The translations under genes were made by a program, and so were the position numbers. This document shows positions 1 to 8,495 of a stretch of DNA of 64,000 nt, piece after piece. Under the pieces are notes generated by a model. It searched no databases. It saw nothing but the letters and a program-made list of their open reading frames with translations, and was not told the origin of the DNA. Source of the stretch: Acidobacteriota bacterium. Its GTDB lineage: Bacteria; Acidobacteriota; Blastocatellia; RBC074. Position 1 is the stretch's first letter. Every line of letters begins with the position of its first letter. Location of the stretch: contig JACPYM010000040.1 in assembly GCA_016196035.1 (NCBI GenBank), positions 38,045-102,044 of the forward strand, given 5' to 3'.

Positions 1-824
1 TTAAACAGCAACTCGCTGCCATCGGGCGACCATTCAATGGCGTAAACATAATGACCAACCACGCCATTCTCAAAGGGCTTGCCATCACGCACGTCCACCT
101 CCACGGTTTTCTTGGACGCGATGTCATACACATAAAGCGCGACAATCGGGTTGGCGACGCCGGCTTTGGGATACGCCTCGATGTCCATCTTGCTTTGCAG
201 CTTGGTTTGATCGAGTTGCAAGAAGTAATCGGGCACGGTGCTCTCGTCGAAACGATAAAACGCCAGCTTCGTGCCGTCCGGCGACCACCACATGGCGGTG
301 TTCTGGTTCAGCTCTTCGCCGTAGACCCAACTGGCCGAGCCGAATTTGATCCGCTTCTGCGCATTGCCTTCGGTCGTGATCGCCTGCTCATTCGCGCCAT
401 CCTTCGCGCCATCTGGCGCGCTCAGCCACAGATTGTTATTGCGGTAAAACGCCTTGAGCTTGCCATCAGGTGAATTGGCCGCATCGAATTGGCGGCCACG
501 CTCCGGGCCACCTGCGCCAAACCTGCCCCGGCCTTGTGGGCCGTCGTTGGTCGCGGGGCCAGTCGCTTCAGAAACCTGCTTCGTTGCGATGTCGTAGCGC
601 AGCGCCTTGCCATCCTTGCGGTATTCCAGCGCCTTGCCGCCGTCTTTCCAGGTCGCTTGCACCGCGCCGGATTTGACTGAGCCGGGAATCTCGCGGCTCA
701 TCTTCTGGTACTGCTCGTAACCCGGCATCATTTTGAGCCGGTCTTGTGCAATCGCGGCCAGCGGAAGCAGCCCCAGCAAAAGCGCCAGGGCTAAGCGCCG
801 GTTCAATTCAAGTTTGTTTTTCAT
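1..824 (-). CDS. S9B dipeptidyl-peptidase IV-like peptidase, N-terminal part (runs off window)
   Basis: The frame is open from the ATG at 824 to the window edge, giving about 274 residues; the C-terminal catalytic alpha/beta-hydrolase domain lies outside. An AAGGAGA ribosome site precedes the ATG, and the N-terminus (MKNKLELNRR, then a hydrophobic stretch ending AIAQD) is a signal peptide, so the protein is exported. The visible part is the DPP-IV beta-propeller: WVYGEEL corresponds to the conserved WVYEEE substrate-amine-binding segment, followed by MWWSPDGTKLAFYRFDES and later EWSPDGSELLF. The family removes dipeptides from peptide N-termini. It follows the symporter gene on the same strand after 26 bp, so co-transcription is possible. 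The family call rests on the propeller only. Confidence 0.85.
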   Translation of the reverse strand, partial: MKNKLELNRRLALALLLGLLPLAAIAQDRLKMMPGYEQYQKMSREIPGSVKSGAVQATWKDGGKALEYRKDGKALRYDIATKQVSEATGPATNDGPQGRGRFGAGGPERGRQFDAANSPDGKLKAFYRNNNLWLSAPDGAKDGANEQAITTEGNAQKRIKFGSASWVYGEELNQNTAMWWSPDGTKLAFYRFDESTVPDYFLQLDQTKLQSKMDIEAYPKAGVANPIVALYVYDIASKKTVEVDVRDGKPFENGVVGHYVYAIEWSPDGSELLF

Positions 825-850
825 CGTGCAGGTCTCCTTGGAATTATCCG

Positions 851-2338
851 TTAATGCAACTTGACTGCGGCCACATCCACGGGCGCGACAAGCTCATTTC
901 CAGCGTCGTTAAACTCGCCTTCCCAACGCGCCACCACCGCCGTTGCCAGGCAATTGCCGACCACATTCGTCGCCGTGCGCGCCATGTCCATAAATTCGTC
1001 TACGCCCAAGATCAACGCGATGCCTTCGAGCGGCAGGCCGAATTGCGCGAGAGTCCCGGCCAGCACGACCAGCGAGGCGCGCGGGACGGCGGCGATGCCT
1101 TTGGTCGAGAGCATCAGCGTCAGCAACATTGTGATTTGCTGGCCGACCGAAAGATGTATGTTGGCCGCCTGCGCGACGAACATCGCGGCCAGCGAGAGGT
1201 ACAACGTCGAGCCATCCAGGTTAAAGCTATAGCCCAACGGCAAAATGAAACTCACGATGCGGCGCGGCACGCCCAGGCGTTCCATGTTTTCGAGCGCCTT
1301 GGGGAACGCCGATTCGCTCGAAGTTGTCACAAACGCCAGCGTCGCCGGTTCTTCGACCAGTTGAAAGAAACGCTTGAAGGGCAGGCGAATCATAAAGGCG
1401 ACCGGCACCAGCACCAGCAGGATGAAGGCGGCCAGCGCGCCATAGAGCGTGAGGATCAGCTTGGCGAGATTCCACAAAACCCACAAGCCTTTGCCGCCAA
1501 CCGTGACCGCGATGGCGGCGCCGACCCCCCACGGCGCGAATTTCATCACGTAATTGGTGAACTTGAACATCGTCTCAGAGAGCGATTCGCAAAATTGCAG
1601 CATCGGCCTGCCCTTTTCGCCGATGCCCGCCAACGCCACCGCAAAAATCAGGCTGAAGACGACGATTTGCAGCACGTCGTTGTCGGCCATAGATTTAATC
1701 AGGCTGGTCGGAAAGATATTCACGAGGTGGTTTTGCGGCGTCATCTTGCTGGCATTCGCGGCGATTTCTTTGGCTTCGGCGCTTTGTTCGCTGGGCAGAT
1801 TGATGCCCTTCCCGGGTTTGGTGAGGTTGACCGCAATGAGACCGATGACCAGCGCCAGCAACGTCGCGCAGGTAAAATAAATCATCGCTTTCACGCCGAT
1901 GCGTCCAACCTTGCGCATGTCGCCCGCGCCCGCGATGCCCACGACCAATGTCGAGAAAATCAGCGGCGCGATCAGCATTTTGATCAAGCTCAGAAAGATG
2001 CGACTCAAAACGCGCACCCATTGAATCAGGTTGTCTTTGCTCTTGTGGGCTTCTTCAAGCTCTTTGGCCGAAGCCAGCACCTGCTCTTTGACTGACGTGG
2101 GCAGGCTGGCTTTATTGACCTTTTCGACTAACTCAGTGGCCTTCGCGGGTGTGTCGGCGCGATTGACCGCCACCAATAAATCCGCTTTGGTTTGTGGCTC
2201 GGCGTCGAGACGGCTGACCGCTTCGGCCATCTGTTGCTGCAAGGCAGGGGCGCGATCAGAACGATGAATCAGGTAGCCGATGACAATGCCAATGACGAGT
2301 CCGATGAAAATCTGTTGGGTGAGCGAGAGTTTACGCAT
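851..2338 (-). CDS. Dicarboxylate/amino acid:cation symporter (DAACS family)
   Basis: This inner-membrane secondary transporter of 495 residues imports C4-dicarboxylates or acidic amino acids with Na+ or H+. It has the re-entrant-loop motif TTSSESAFPK (SSES is more DctA-like than GltP-like), the NLDGSTLY segment of TM7, and the second re-entrant loop ending ARTATNVVGNCLA. The ATG at 2338 (MRKLSLTQQIF) is preferred over an upstream TTG at 2377, which would overlap lipB. A charged insertion of roughly 80 residues lies between TM1 and TM2 and is probably periplasmic. It starts 16 bp after the lipB stop, suggesting one transcript. The exact substrate cannot be read from sequence. Confidence 0.9.
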   Translation of the reverse strand: MRKLSLTQQIFIGLVIGIVIGYLIHRSDRAPALQQQMAEAVSRLDAEPQTKADLLVAVNRADTPAKATELVEKVNKASLPTSVKEQVLASAKELEEAHKSKDNLIQWVRVLSRIFLSLIKMLIAPLIFSTLVVGIAGAGDMRKVGRIGVKAMIYFTCATLLALVIGLIAVNLTKPGKGINLPSEQSAEAKEIAANASKMTPQNHLVNIFPTSLIKSMADNDVLQIVVFSLIFAVALAGIGEKGRPMLQFCESLSETMFKFTNYVMKFAPWGVGAAIAVTVGGKGLWVLWNLAKLILTLYGALAAFILLVLVPVAFMIRLPFKRFFQLVEEPATLAFVTTSSESAFPKALENMERLGVPRRIVSFILPLGYSFNLDGSTLYLSLAAMFVAQAANIHLSVGQQITMLLTLMLSTKGIAAVPRASLVVLAGTLAQFGLPLEGIALILGVDEFMDMARTATNVVGNCLATAVVARWEGEFNDAGNELVAPVDVAAVKLH

Positions 2339-2354
2339 AGCTTTTGTCGTGCGA

Positions 2355-3041
2355 TCAGTTGCGTGAAATGCCCGCAACGAACATAGAGCGGTTGAATACT
2401 TCGCCGAAATGCGTGGTGACGCTGGCGGCGACTTCCTGTAATGCGAACTGCTTGCCGGTGAGTTGTTGGAGTGATGTCACGCCGTGTCCGCCATCAGCCC
2501 CATGTGATTTGATCCCGCACGGCACGATCAATTGAAAGTAGCTTAAATCTGTCGTCACGTTGAAGGCGAAGCCGTGCAGCGTGACCCAACGCGAAATGCG
2601 AATGCCAATGGCCGCGAGCTTTTCCTTGCCGACCCAAACGCCGACGAATGCGCCGCCGCGCGGTTCCGCTGCTACGCCAAAATCACGCGCGGTTCTGACC
2701 AGGACTTCTTGCAGGTCTTGCACGTAACGCCGCACATCCTGCCGGTCGGGCGCGAGGTTCATGATCGGATAGCCGACCAACTGACCGGGGCCGTGATAAG
2801 TCACATCGCCGCCGCGCCCGGTTTCAAAGAGTTCGACGCCGAACCGTTGCCGCGTGGCTTCATCAGCCAGCACATTCGCTTTGTTGGCTCCGCGTCCGAG
2901 TGTGATGACGGGTGGATGTTCGACCAGTAAAAGCGTGTCGGGCGCCTCGTCGCGTTTGCGCGCCTCGTGCAAGGTTTGCTGCAACGCCAAAGCTTCGGTG
3001 TAACTCACTCGCCCTAGATAACGCGCTTCACAACTTCGCAT
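2355..3041 (-). CDS. lipB: Octanoyltransferase LipB
   Basis: LipB transfers octanoyl from acyl-carrier protein to lipoyl domains, the first step of lipoate synthesis. The family motifs are present in order: LLVEHPPVITLGRG, GRGGDVTYHGPGQLVGYP, KLAAIGIR with the catalytic Lys, WVTLHGFAFNV, and IVPCGI with the catalytic Cys. Length is about 228 residues, normal for the family. An ATG at 3053 is also in frame but abuts the arm of an inverted repeat; 3041 (MRSCEARYLGRV) matches the usual LipB N-terminus. Neither start has a clear ribosome site. It follows the lipoyl-bearing E2 gene on the same strand, and the E3 gene lies further upstream, so lipoylation and 2-oxoacid dehydrogenase functions are grouped here. 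Confidence 0.95.
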   Translation of the reverse strand: MRSCEARYLGRVSYTEALALQQTLHEARKRDEAPDTLLLVEHPPVITLGRGANKANVLADEATRQRFGVELFETGRGGDVTYHGPGQLVGYPIMNLAPDRQDVRRYVQDLQEVLVRTARDFGVAAEPRGGAFVGVWVGKEKLAAIGIRISRWVTLHGFAFNVTTDLSYFQLIVPCGIKSHGADGGHGVTSLQQLTGKQFALQEVAASVTTHFGEVFNRSMFVAGISRN

Positions 3042-3053
3042 TGAAACCAGCAT

Positions 3054-3158
3054 ACAGTACGGGGAGCGTGAGCGACCTGCGCCTTCACGTTAAGCGACCA
3101 GGTTTCCCTTCAATACTTCAAATGCCAAGGCTCAGGTCGCTCACGCTCCCCGTACTGT
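3054..3158. repeat. Inverted-repeat element, family A copy 1
   Basis: Two perfect 25-bp arms, 3054-3078 and 3134-3158, flank a 55-bp spacer; the arm carries ACGGGGAGCGTGAGCGACCT. It lies between the E2 stop and the lipB start and touches the first possible lipB ATG. The same arm recurs at 49895-49966. No transposase is nearby. On the transcript it would form a long hairpin between E2 and lipB. Confidence 0.9.
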
Positions 3159-3176
3159 GTATCACCGCTGCGCAGC

Positions 3177-4604
3177 TTACAGCAACGCCGAGAAATCAGT
3201 CGTCTCAATGGTCTTCTTGATGTGCGCGAGGAACTGATCGCCCACCGCGCCATCAATGATGCGATGATCGAACGACAGGCTCAGCACGCCGATGTGCCGA
3301 ATCGCCAGCGCCTCGCCATCCGGGGTTTCGACCACCCACGGTTTCTTGTGAATGCCGCCCAAGCCCAGAATCGCCACCTGCGGCTGATTGATGATCGGCG
3401 TCGCCGTGTAGCCGCCATACAAACCGAAGTTGGTGATCGAGAACGTCCCGCCGCTGATCTCGTCAGGTTTGAGTTGTTTGGCGCGGGCGCGATTGGCCAG
3501 GTCTTGCGAGGCGCGCGCCAGGCCTGTGATGCTCAGCATGTCGGCGTTCTTGATGACCGGCACGATCAGGCCCCAATCCAACGCGACGGCGATGCCGATA
3601 TTGAAATCATGTTTGTACGCGATGCTGTCGCCATCCACCGAAGCGTTGATGATGGGCAGCGCCTTGAGCGCGTCCAGCGTCGCCTTGATGACGAACGGCA
3701 GGAAGGTGAGCTTGGTGCCGTTTTGCGCCTCGAATTGCTTTTTGACGCGCTCGCGCAAGCGCGCAATGTTCGTGAAGTCGGCCTCGAAGAACGTCGTCAC
3801 ATGCGCCGAGGTACGGCGGCTCGTGAGCATGTTCTCGGCGATACGCTTGCGCATATTGCTCATCGGCTCGACCGTCACGCGGTCACCCGTTGCGAACGCG
3901 GGCACGGAAGGCGCGGCCACAGGCGCAGGCGGCGGAGCCATTGGCGCAGGTGCCGTGGGTGTGGGCGCGGCTGCGACCGGCGCGGCGACCGGCGCGGCGG
4001 CTGTTTTACCAGCCGCGATGAAATTCAAAATGTCATCTTTGGTCACCCGTCCGCCCTGGCCAGTGCCCGTTATTTGCCCCAGGTTCACGCCGTGTTCGCG
4101 CGCGATGTTACGCACCAACGGGGACGAGCGAACTTTGCCGTGTTCTTCCGCCGAAGCTGAAACTGGCGCAGCAGCAGGCGGTGCGGCAGGTGGCGCAGCC
4201 GGCGTCGCTGGTGCTGCTGGTATAGCAGGTGGGGCAAGAGGTTTAGCGTCAGGTTCCGCACCGCCAATTAGCGGCTCTTCGCGGGCTGGGCCAACCTCGG
4301 ACTTGCCGGGCACTACGGGCGCAGCCGCTGCCGGTTCTGCCTGCGGCGCTTCTGCCGGAGCCGCGCCAGCTTCCCCGATACGCGCCAGGACGGCATTCAC
4401 CGCCACGGTCTCACCTTCCTGATGCAGAATTTCGGTAATCACACCGGCGGCGGGCGAAGGGACTTCGGTGTCCACCTTGTCGGTCGAAACTTCGAGCAAC
4501 GGTTCATCGCGCCCGATGGTATCGCCGACTTTCTTCAACCATTTGACGATTGTTCCCTCAGCAATGGATTCGCCCATCTGGGGCATTACGACATCTGTTG
4601 GCAT
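3177..4604 (-). CDS. Dihydrolipoamide acyltransferase, E2 of a 2-oxoacid dehydrogenase complex
   Basis: This is the E2 core of a 2-oxoglutarate, pyruvate or branched-chain dehydrogenase complex, 475 residues and cytoplasmic. Domains in order: lipoyl domain at about 1-75 (VMPQMGESIAEGTI, lipoylated Lys in STDKVDTE), a Pro/Ala-rich linker to about 150, an E3-binding domain (SPLVRNIAREHGV, GTGQGGRVTKDDI), a second Pro/Ala linker, and the catalytic domain with SFDHRIIDGAVG near the C-terminus. The TDKVDTEVPSPAAG lipoyl sequence resembles SucB-type proteins of Actinobacteria, but substrate cannot be fixed because no E1 gene is in the window. Downstream is lipB; upstream, beyond a PIN toxin-antitoxin pair, is lpd. 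Confidence 0.93.
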   Translation of the reverse strand: MPTDVVMPQMGESIAEGTIVKWLKKVGDTIGRDEPLLEVSTDKVDTEVPSPAAGVITEILHQEGETVAVNAVLARIGEAGAAPAEAPQAEPAAAAPVVPGKSEVGPAREEPLIGGAEPDAKPLAPPAIPAAPATPAAPPAAPPAAAPVSASAEEHGKVRSSPLVRNIAREHGVNLGQITGTGQGGRVTKDDILNFIAAGKTAAAPVAAPVAAAPTPTAPAPMAPPPAPVAAPSVPAFATGDRVTVEPMSNMRKRIAENMLTSRRTSAHVTTFFEADFTNIARLRERVKKQFEAQNGTKLTFLPFVIKATLDALKALPIINASVDGDSIAYKHDFNIGIAVALDWGLIVPVIKNADMLSITGLARASQDLANRARAKQLKPDEISGGTFSITNFGLYGGYTATPIINQPQVAILGLGGIHKKPWVVETPDGEALAIRHIGVLSLSFDHRIIDGAVGDQFLAHIKKTIETTDFSALL

Positions 4605-4632
4605 TCGCTTTTCCTCTTTCGCTTATTCGCTT

Positions 4633-4777
4633 ATAGCGATTTGCAGTTGGGTGCGACCTGGGCAACGTGTTGGGTAAGCGTAGGGCAGGTTCTCAACCTG
4701 CCCGGCCACCGCCAGCGTAGGGCAGGTTGAGAACCTGCCCTACGCCTTGTCAGGTCGCATACAAGTGCAAATCGTTA
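4633..4777. repeat. Nested (two-layer) inverted-repeat element
   Basis: Outer arms at 4633-4660 and 4750-4777 match with four or so differences (core GCGATTTGCA paired with TGCAAATCG, ending GCGACCTG/CAGGTCGC). Inside them lie perfect 26-bp arms, 4678-4703 and 4720-4745, each holding the palindrome GGCAGGTTCTCAACCTGCC. The 145-bp unit lies between the PIN toxin stop and the E2 start. A terminal inverted repeat with no coding capacity is MITE-like, but no target duplication was confirmed. Confidence 0.85.
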
Positions 4778-4800
4778 TAATTGCATTCCCCCGCGGATGT

Positions 4801-5205
4801 TCACAATAACGAGAAGACCTTGATCTCGCGCGTGCGAAACATCGGCTTGGTCGGTTTTTCAAAGGTATAAAATTCAGCCGCCGAAACGACGACGGCAGCA
4901 GCGATATGACAGGCGTCCACACTCGCAATGCCATAGTTCCCAGCCTGTCGCTGCGCTTCTTGCAAAATTAAGTTCAGGTTATCGGAGATGAAAAGGCACC
5001 GATTAAAGTATTGACGGAAGACTTGCTCCTTCACCTTCTTGCCATAGTGAATTGCAAGTGAGAGCGTTTCGAGCGTGGTGAACGGGCTGTAAATGAAAGC
5101 TCTTCGCCGATCATCCAACAAATCAAGCACCTTTTCTTTGCGGCGCGGCTCTGCATCGGCAAGCGCAATCAGGCAATTTGTATCCAGATAAGTTACCAGC
5201 GCCAT
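4801..5205 (-). CDS. PIN-domain protein, VapC-like toxin
   Basis: A 134-residue PIN-fold ribonuclease. The acidic residues are visible in TYLDTNCLIALAD near the N-terminus, TTLETLSLA in the middle, and SVDACHIAAAV at about residue 100; the tail EFYTFEKPTKPMF is in the usual PIN position. VapC-type toxins cleave RNA and are held inactive by a small antitoxin. Its ATG overlaps the stop of the upstream small gene (TAATG), the coupling typical of toxin-antitoxin pairs. The pair sits between lpd and E2, splitting an otherwise metabolic gene run. Confidence 0.8.
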   Translation of the reverse strand: MALVTYLDTNCLIALADAEPRRKEKVLDLLDDRRRAFIYSPFTTLETLSLAIHYGKKVKEQVFRQYFNRCLFISDNLNLILQEAQRQAGNYGIASVDACHIAAAVVVSAAEFYTFEKPTKPMFRTREIKVFSLL

Positions 5206-5459
5206 TATGCTCGCCGCCCCAATTGCTCCTGAATTTGCTCAATCGTCAGATATGGCTCACCGCTCTCCAGCCGTGCCAACAAAAAGGGCGCTAACGCTTT
5301 CATCATCGGCGTGGTCTGGGGATCACTCAGAGCGGCCAACAAGCGCGCCTCAAGCTCCGACTCATCTTTTGTTTTCGCCCGCTTTCTTTTCCCTGGTGGC
5401 CGACCGTTTTGGCGAATCGCTTTCGCCGCTTTACCCGCTTTCGCTGTTTTGACTGCCAT
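5205..5459 (-). CDS. Small basic protein, probable antitoxin of the PIN toxin
   Basis: An 84-residue protein starting at MAVKTAKAGKA; an in-frame ATG at 5474 would add five residues. The first 40 residues are very rich in Lys, Arg and Ala (GRPPGKRKRAKTKDE), and the rest is predicted helical, ending in EPYLTIEQIQEQLGRRA. I recognise no named DNA-binding fold. The role is inferred from position and size: it overlaps the PIN gene by one base at TAATG. A basic nucleic-acid-binding part plus a helical toxin-binding tail would fit an antitoxin. Confidence 0.6.
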   Translation of the reverse strand: MAVKTAKAGKAAKAIRQNGRPPGKRKRAKTKDESELEARLLAALSDPQTTPMMKALAPFLLARLESGEPYLTIEQIQEQLGRRA

Positions 5460-5486
5460 AACCACTACCTCCAAACATTGATTCCG

Positions 5487-5511
5487 GCTGGCGCACAGCA
5501 GGCGCGCCAGC
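5487..5511. other. Short hairpin downstream of lpd
   Basis: Arms GCTGGCGC (5487-5494) and GCGCCAGC (5504-5511) lie in the 69 bp between the lpd stop and the antitoxin start. No T-tract follows on the minus strand, so it is not a clear terminator; it may separate lpd from the toxin-antitoxin transcript. Confidence 0.4.
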
Positions 5512-5528
5512 TACGAACAATGTTAGCA

Positions 5529-6929
5529 CTAAATGCTCGTCGCCATCCCATGCACTGCCTCCGCCGCTTCCATCACCGCTTCGCTCAGCGTCGGATGCGC
5601 GTGCATGATGTGGCCGAACTCTTCGGCGGTCGCTTCCAGGCCCATCGCCACGCAGGCTTCGGCCAGCAGGTCGGTCGCGTGTGGGCCAATCATGTGCACG
5701 CCCAGCACTTCATCATACTTGGCGTCGGCGATCACTTTGATGAAGCCTTCGGTCTCGCCCAGGATCATTGCTTTGCCCAGCGCCGAGAAGGGGAATTTGC
5801 CGATCTTGATTTCATGGCCTGCGGCCTTCGCCTTCGCTTCGGTCAAGCCGACGCTGCCGATTTCGGGTTCGCAGTAGGTGCAATTCGGCACCAGGTTGTA
5901 GTTGATTGGACGCGGGTTGCGTCCGGCAATATGTTCTGCGGCCAGGCAGCCTTCTTTGGAGGCGACGTGCGCCAGCCAGGGCGTAGGCACTACGTCACCG
6001 ATGGCGTAAACATTCGGCTCGGCGGTGCGCATGTATTCGTCCACCTTGATGTAGCCGCGCTCGACTTCGCACTTGGTATTTTCCAGGCCTAGACCATCGG
6101 TGACGGGACGGCGGCCAATCGCGACGAGCAATGTTTCTGCCGTGATCGAACCGGCTTTGCCTTTGCTGTCGGTGTAATTGATCGTCACGTCATCGGCGTT
6201 GACCGTGCAGCTTTCAAACTTGGTGCTGACCATTGTGTTGATCTTGCGTTTGCGGAAGGCGCGCTGCAATTCCTTCGAGGTCTCTTCGTCTTCAATCGGG
6301 ACAAGCCGGTCGAGCATTTCGATGACGGTGACTTCGCTGCCAAAGCGGTTGAAGACCGAGGCGAATTCGACGCCGACTGCGCCTGCGCCCAGCACGACCA
6401 TGCTTTTTGGCACGTGCTGAAAGTCGAGCAATTCATCGCTGGTCACGATGCGCGGATTCTGAATCGTCAGACCCGGCAGCAGGCGCACGGCGGAACCGGT
6501 GGCGATGATGACGTTCTTGGTTGGCACGTCCGTGACTTTCCCGGCGTCGTCGGTGACGGTGACGCGGCCTTTGCCTTCCAGCTTGCCCTGCCCTTTGAAG
6601 ACGGTGATTTTGTTCTTCTTCATCAGGAAGCCGACGCCGTTGGAAAGTTTGCTAACGATGGCGTTCTTGCGCTTGATGACGGCGGGGAAATTGAGCGTTG
6701 CGCCGGTGACTTCGACGCCGAATTCCGCCGGGTCCTTGATGAGTTCGTAAACGTGCGCCGAATGCAGCAACTCTTTGGTGGGGATGCAGCCGCGCAACAG
6801 GCAGGTGCCGCCCAGGTCTTTATCGCGTTCGATGATGGCGGTTTTCAAACCGACTTGCGCGGCGCGGATGGCGGCGACATAGCCGCCCGGCCCCGCGCCA
6901 ATCACTGTGACATCAAATTGCTCTGCCAT
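5529..6929 (-). CDS. lpdA: Dihydrolipoyl dehydrogenase (E3)
   Basis: This FAD-dependent enzyme of 466 residues reoxidises dihydrolipoamide on E2 and passes electrons to NAD+. The N-terminal FAD motif is VIGAGPGGYVAA, the redox-active disulfide is C43/C48 in GGTCLLRGCIPTK, the NAD-binding motif is VVLGAGAVGVEFASVF, and the C-terminal active-site histidine lies in HAHPTLSEAV. Length is normal. LLRG between the two cysteines differs from the common LNVG form but keeps the CX4C spacing. A GGAG-type ribosome site precedes the ATG. It pairs functionally with the E2 gene about 0.9 kb downstream. Confidence 0.95.
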   Translation of the reverse strand: MAEQFDVTVIGAGPGGYVAAIRAAQVGLKTAIIERDKDLGGTCLLRGCIPTKELLHSAHVYELIKDPAEFGVEVTGATLNFPAVIKRKNAIVSKLSNGVGFLMKKNKITVFKGQGKLEGKGRVTVTDDAGKVTDVPTKNVIIATGSAVRLLPGLTIQNPRIVTSDELLDFQHVPKSMVVLGAGAVGVEFASVFNRFGSEVTVIEMLDRLVPIEDEETSKELQRAFRKRKINTMVSTKFESCTVNADDVTINYTDSKGKAGSITAETLLVAIGRRPVTDGLGLENTKCEVERGYIKVDEYMRTAEPNVYAIGDVVPTPWLAHVASKEGCLAAEHIAGRNPRPINYNLVPNCTYCEPEIGSVGLTEAKAKAAGHEIKIGKFPFSALGKAMILGETEGFIKVIADAKYDEVLGVHMIGPHATDLLAEACVAMGLEATAEEFGHIMHAHPTLSEAVMEAAEAVHGMATSI

Positions 6930-7190
6930 TCTGCTCCTTCTCTAAAAATAGGCTTCTAAAAACCAGTGCGCGGCGACCACGGCACACCAAGGCCCAGACA
7001 AGCGCGGCGTCTGCGGTGCGCGGCTCTGCTTGTCGGCGCTGTGACGGTGATTTGCTTGCACGGTTGACCAATTCAATAAATGCAAAAACGATGACTGCTG
7101 GAATAAGGCCGGGATAATAAGCGGCGGTTAGTGTTTTTGCAAAAGGGCGGCGGGGTTGGCTAAACCAGCCGCAGGCCGCGCAACATCGCT

Positions 7191-8369
7191 TCAAACCATC
7201 GGCAGATGGCGAATCGGCAAATGCTGCGCCGTTAGTTCCAGGCGGGCCTGTTGCACCAATTTCAAGGCCTCATCGGCGGTTTCGCCCAACGCGGTCAAGT
7301 GCCCCATTTTGCGTCCGGGCTTCGGCCCGACTTTGCCATACAGATGCAGTTTGACATCGGGCATGGCGCAGGCGGCCGCCCAATCCGGCTCGCCCAACTG
7401 CCACAAATCGCCCAGCAGATTCGCCATCGCGGCCGGTTTCAGCAGCGTGGTCGAACCGAGCGGCAACCCGCACACCGCGCGCAGTTGCTGTTCAAACTGG
7501 CTGGTCACGCTGGCGTCAAAGGTGAAATGGCCGGAATTGTGCGGGCGCGGGGCCAATTCGTTGATGAGCAACTTGCCGGACTTGGTGAGGAAAAACTCGA
7601 CGCACAGCACGCCCACGACATCCAGCTTTTCCAACACGGCGCGCGTAATCTCGAGGGCTTCGTCCGCGACCGCTGGCGACACGCGCGCGGGCGCAATCGC
7701 AACATCCAGAATATGGCGGTGGTGCTCATTTTCGACCACGCCCCAATGCGCAAAGCTGCCATCGTTGCCACGCGCCGCCACGACCGAAAGCTCCACGGCA
7801 AAATCCACCAGCGCTTCCAAAATCAATTCCTGCCGCCCCGCCTTGGCCCAAACTGTGGCGGCTTCTGAAACCGAACCGAGTTTGACCTGTCCTTTGCCGT
7901 CATAACCGAACCCCGCGGTTTTGAGCACCGCCGGACAGCCGAATTCGCGCAAGCCGGTTTGCAAATCCACCAGCGAGGCAATCATCTTGAAAGGCGTCAG
8001 GGGAAACCCGTGGCGGCGCAAAAAGGTCTTTTCGCGCAACCGGTGCTGCGCGATGTGCAGCACTCCTCCGCCAGGCCGCACCGGTACGATTTCCGCCGCG
8101 GCAGCCACCGTCGCGGAAGGCACATTTTCGAATTCAAAAGTGATGACATTAACGCGGCTGGCGAATTTGCGCACTGCGTCCAAATCTTCATACGGCGCGG
8201 TCACCTCGACATCGGCGACCTGGCCTGTTGGGGTGTCGGTATCGGGCGAAAAGGTATGCACGCGGTAGCCCATGCGGCGCGCCGCAATGGCGAACATACG
8301 CCCTAGTTGGCCGCTGCCAAGCACGCCGATGGTGGCGCCCGGAATGATCACCTCAGCCTTGGTTTTCAC
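7191..8369 (-). CDS. purK: 5-(carboxyamino)imidazole ribonucleotide synthase PurK
   Basis: PurK is an ATP-grasp enzyme that carboxylates aminoimidazole ribonucleotide with bicarbonate and ATP in purine synthesis. Visible features: the N-terminal ATIGVLGSGQLGRMFA dinucleotide-like motif, FEFENVP, the ATP-grasp core (VLKTAGFGYDGKGQ, VEFFLTKSGKLLINELAPRPHNSGH), and a C-terminal lid with LYGKV and MGHLTALG. The GTG at 8369 has an AAGGCGG ribosome site; an ATG at 8411 would add 14 residues without one. No purE is adjacent. The gene stands alone, with 261 bp of apparently non-coding DNA downstream before lpd, and is divergent from psd. Confidence 0.93.
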   Translation of the reverse strand: MKTKAEVIIPGATIGVLGSGQLGRMFAIAARRMGYRVHTFSPDTDTPTGQVADVEVTAPYEDLDAVRKFASRVNVITFEFENVPSATVAAAAEIVPVRPGGGVLHIAQHRLREKTFLRRHGFPLTPFKMIASLVDLQTGLREFGCPAVLKTAGFGYDGKGQVKLGSVSEAATVWAKAGRQELILEALVDFAVELSVVAARGNDGSFAHWGVVENEHHRHILDVAIAPARVSPAVADEALEITRAVLEKLDVVGVLCVEFFLTKSGKLLINELAPRPHNSGHFTFDASVTSQFEQQLRAVCGLPLGSTTLLKPAAMANLLGDLWQLGEPDWAAACAMPDVKLHLYGKVGPKPGRKMGHLTALGETADEALKLVQQARLELTAQHLPIRHLPMV

Positions 8370-8495
8370 GTTGCAATGCCGCCTTTGTCTTGAGTAATTG
8401 AGGTGGCGCATTGTGGGCGATGCCCGCTGTCAAAGGCAAGGGGAGCCAGCGCCGTGAATTTGCGCCAACCCGGCCCTTACGTTTAGATAGGCGCT

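Noticed and set aside
746..2095. 449-codon plus-strand frame opposite the symporter gene
   Set aside because: Product is His/Arg/Gln-rich with no domain; it is the antisense shadow expected in GC-rich DNA. The same applies to the long frames at 3222-4422 (plus), 10323-11600 (minus), 30241-31581 (minus), 59620-60630 (plus) and 61459-62733 (plus).
4633..4777. Insertion sequence
   Set aside because: Terminal inverted repeats are present but no transposase frame or confirmed target duplication was found here or at any other repeat element; called repeats, not insertion sequences.
6913..7194. 93-codon minus-strand frame between lpd and purK
   Set aside because: It overlaps the lpd start, has a low-complexity Arg/Ala-rich product with no family resemblance, and lacks a ribosome site. 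The 261 bp are treated as intergenic.
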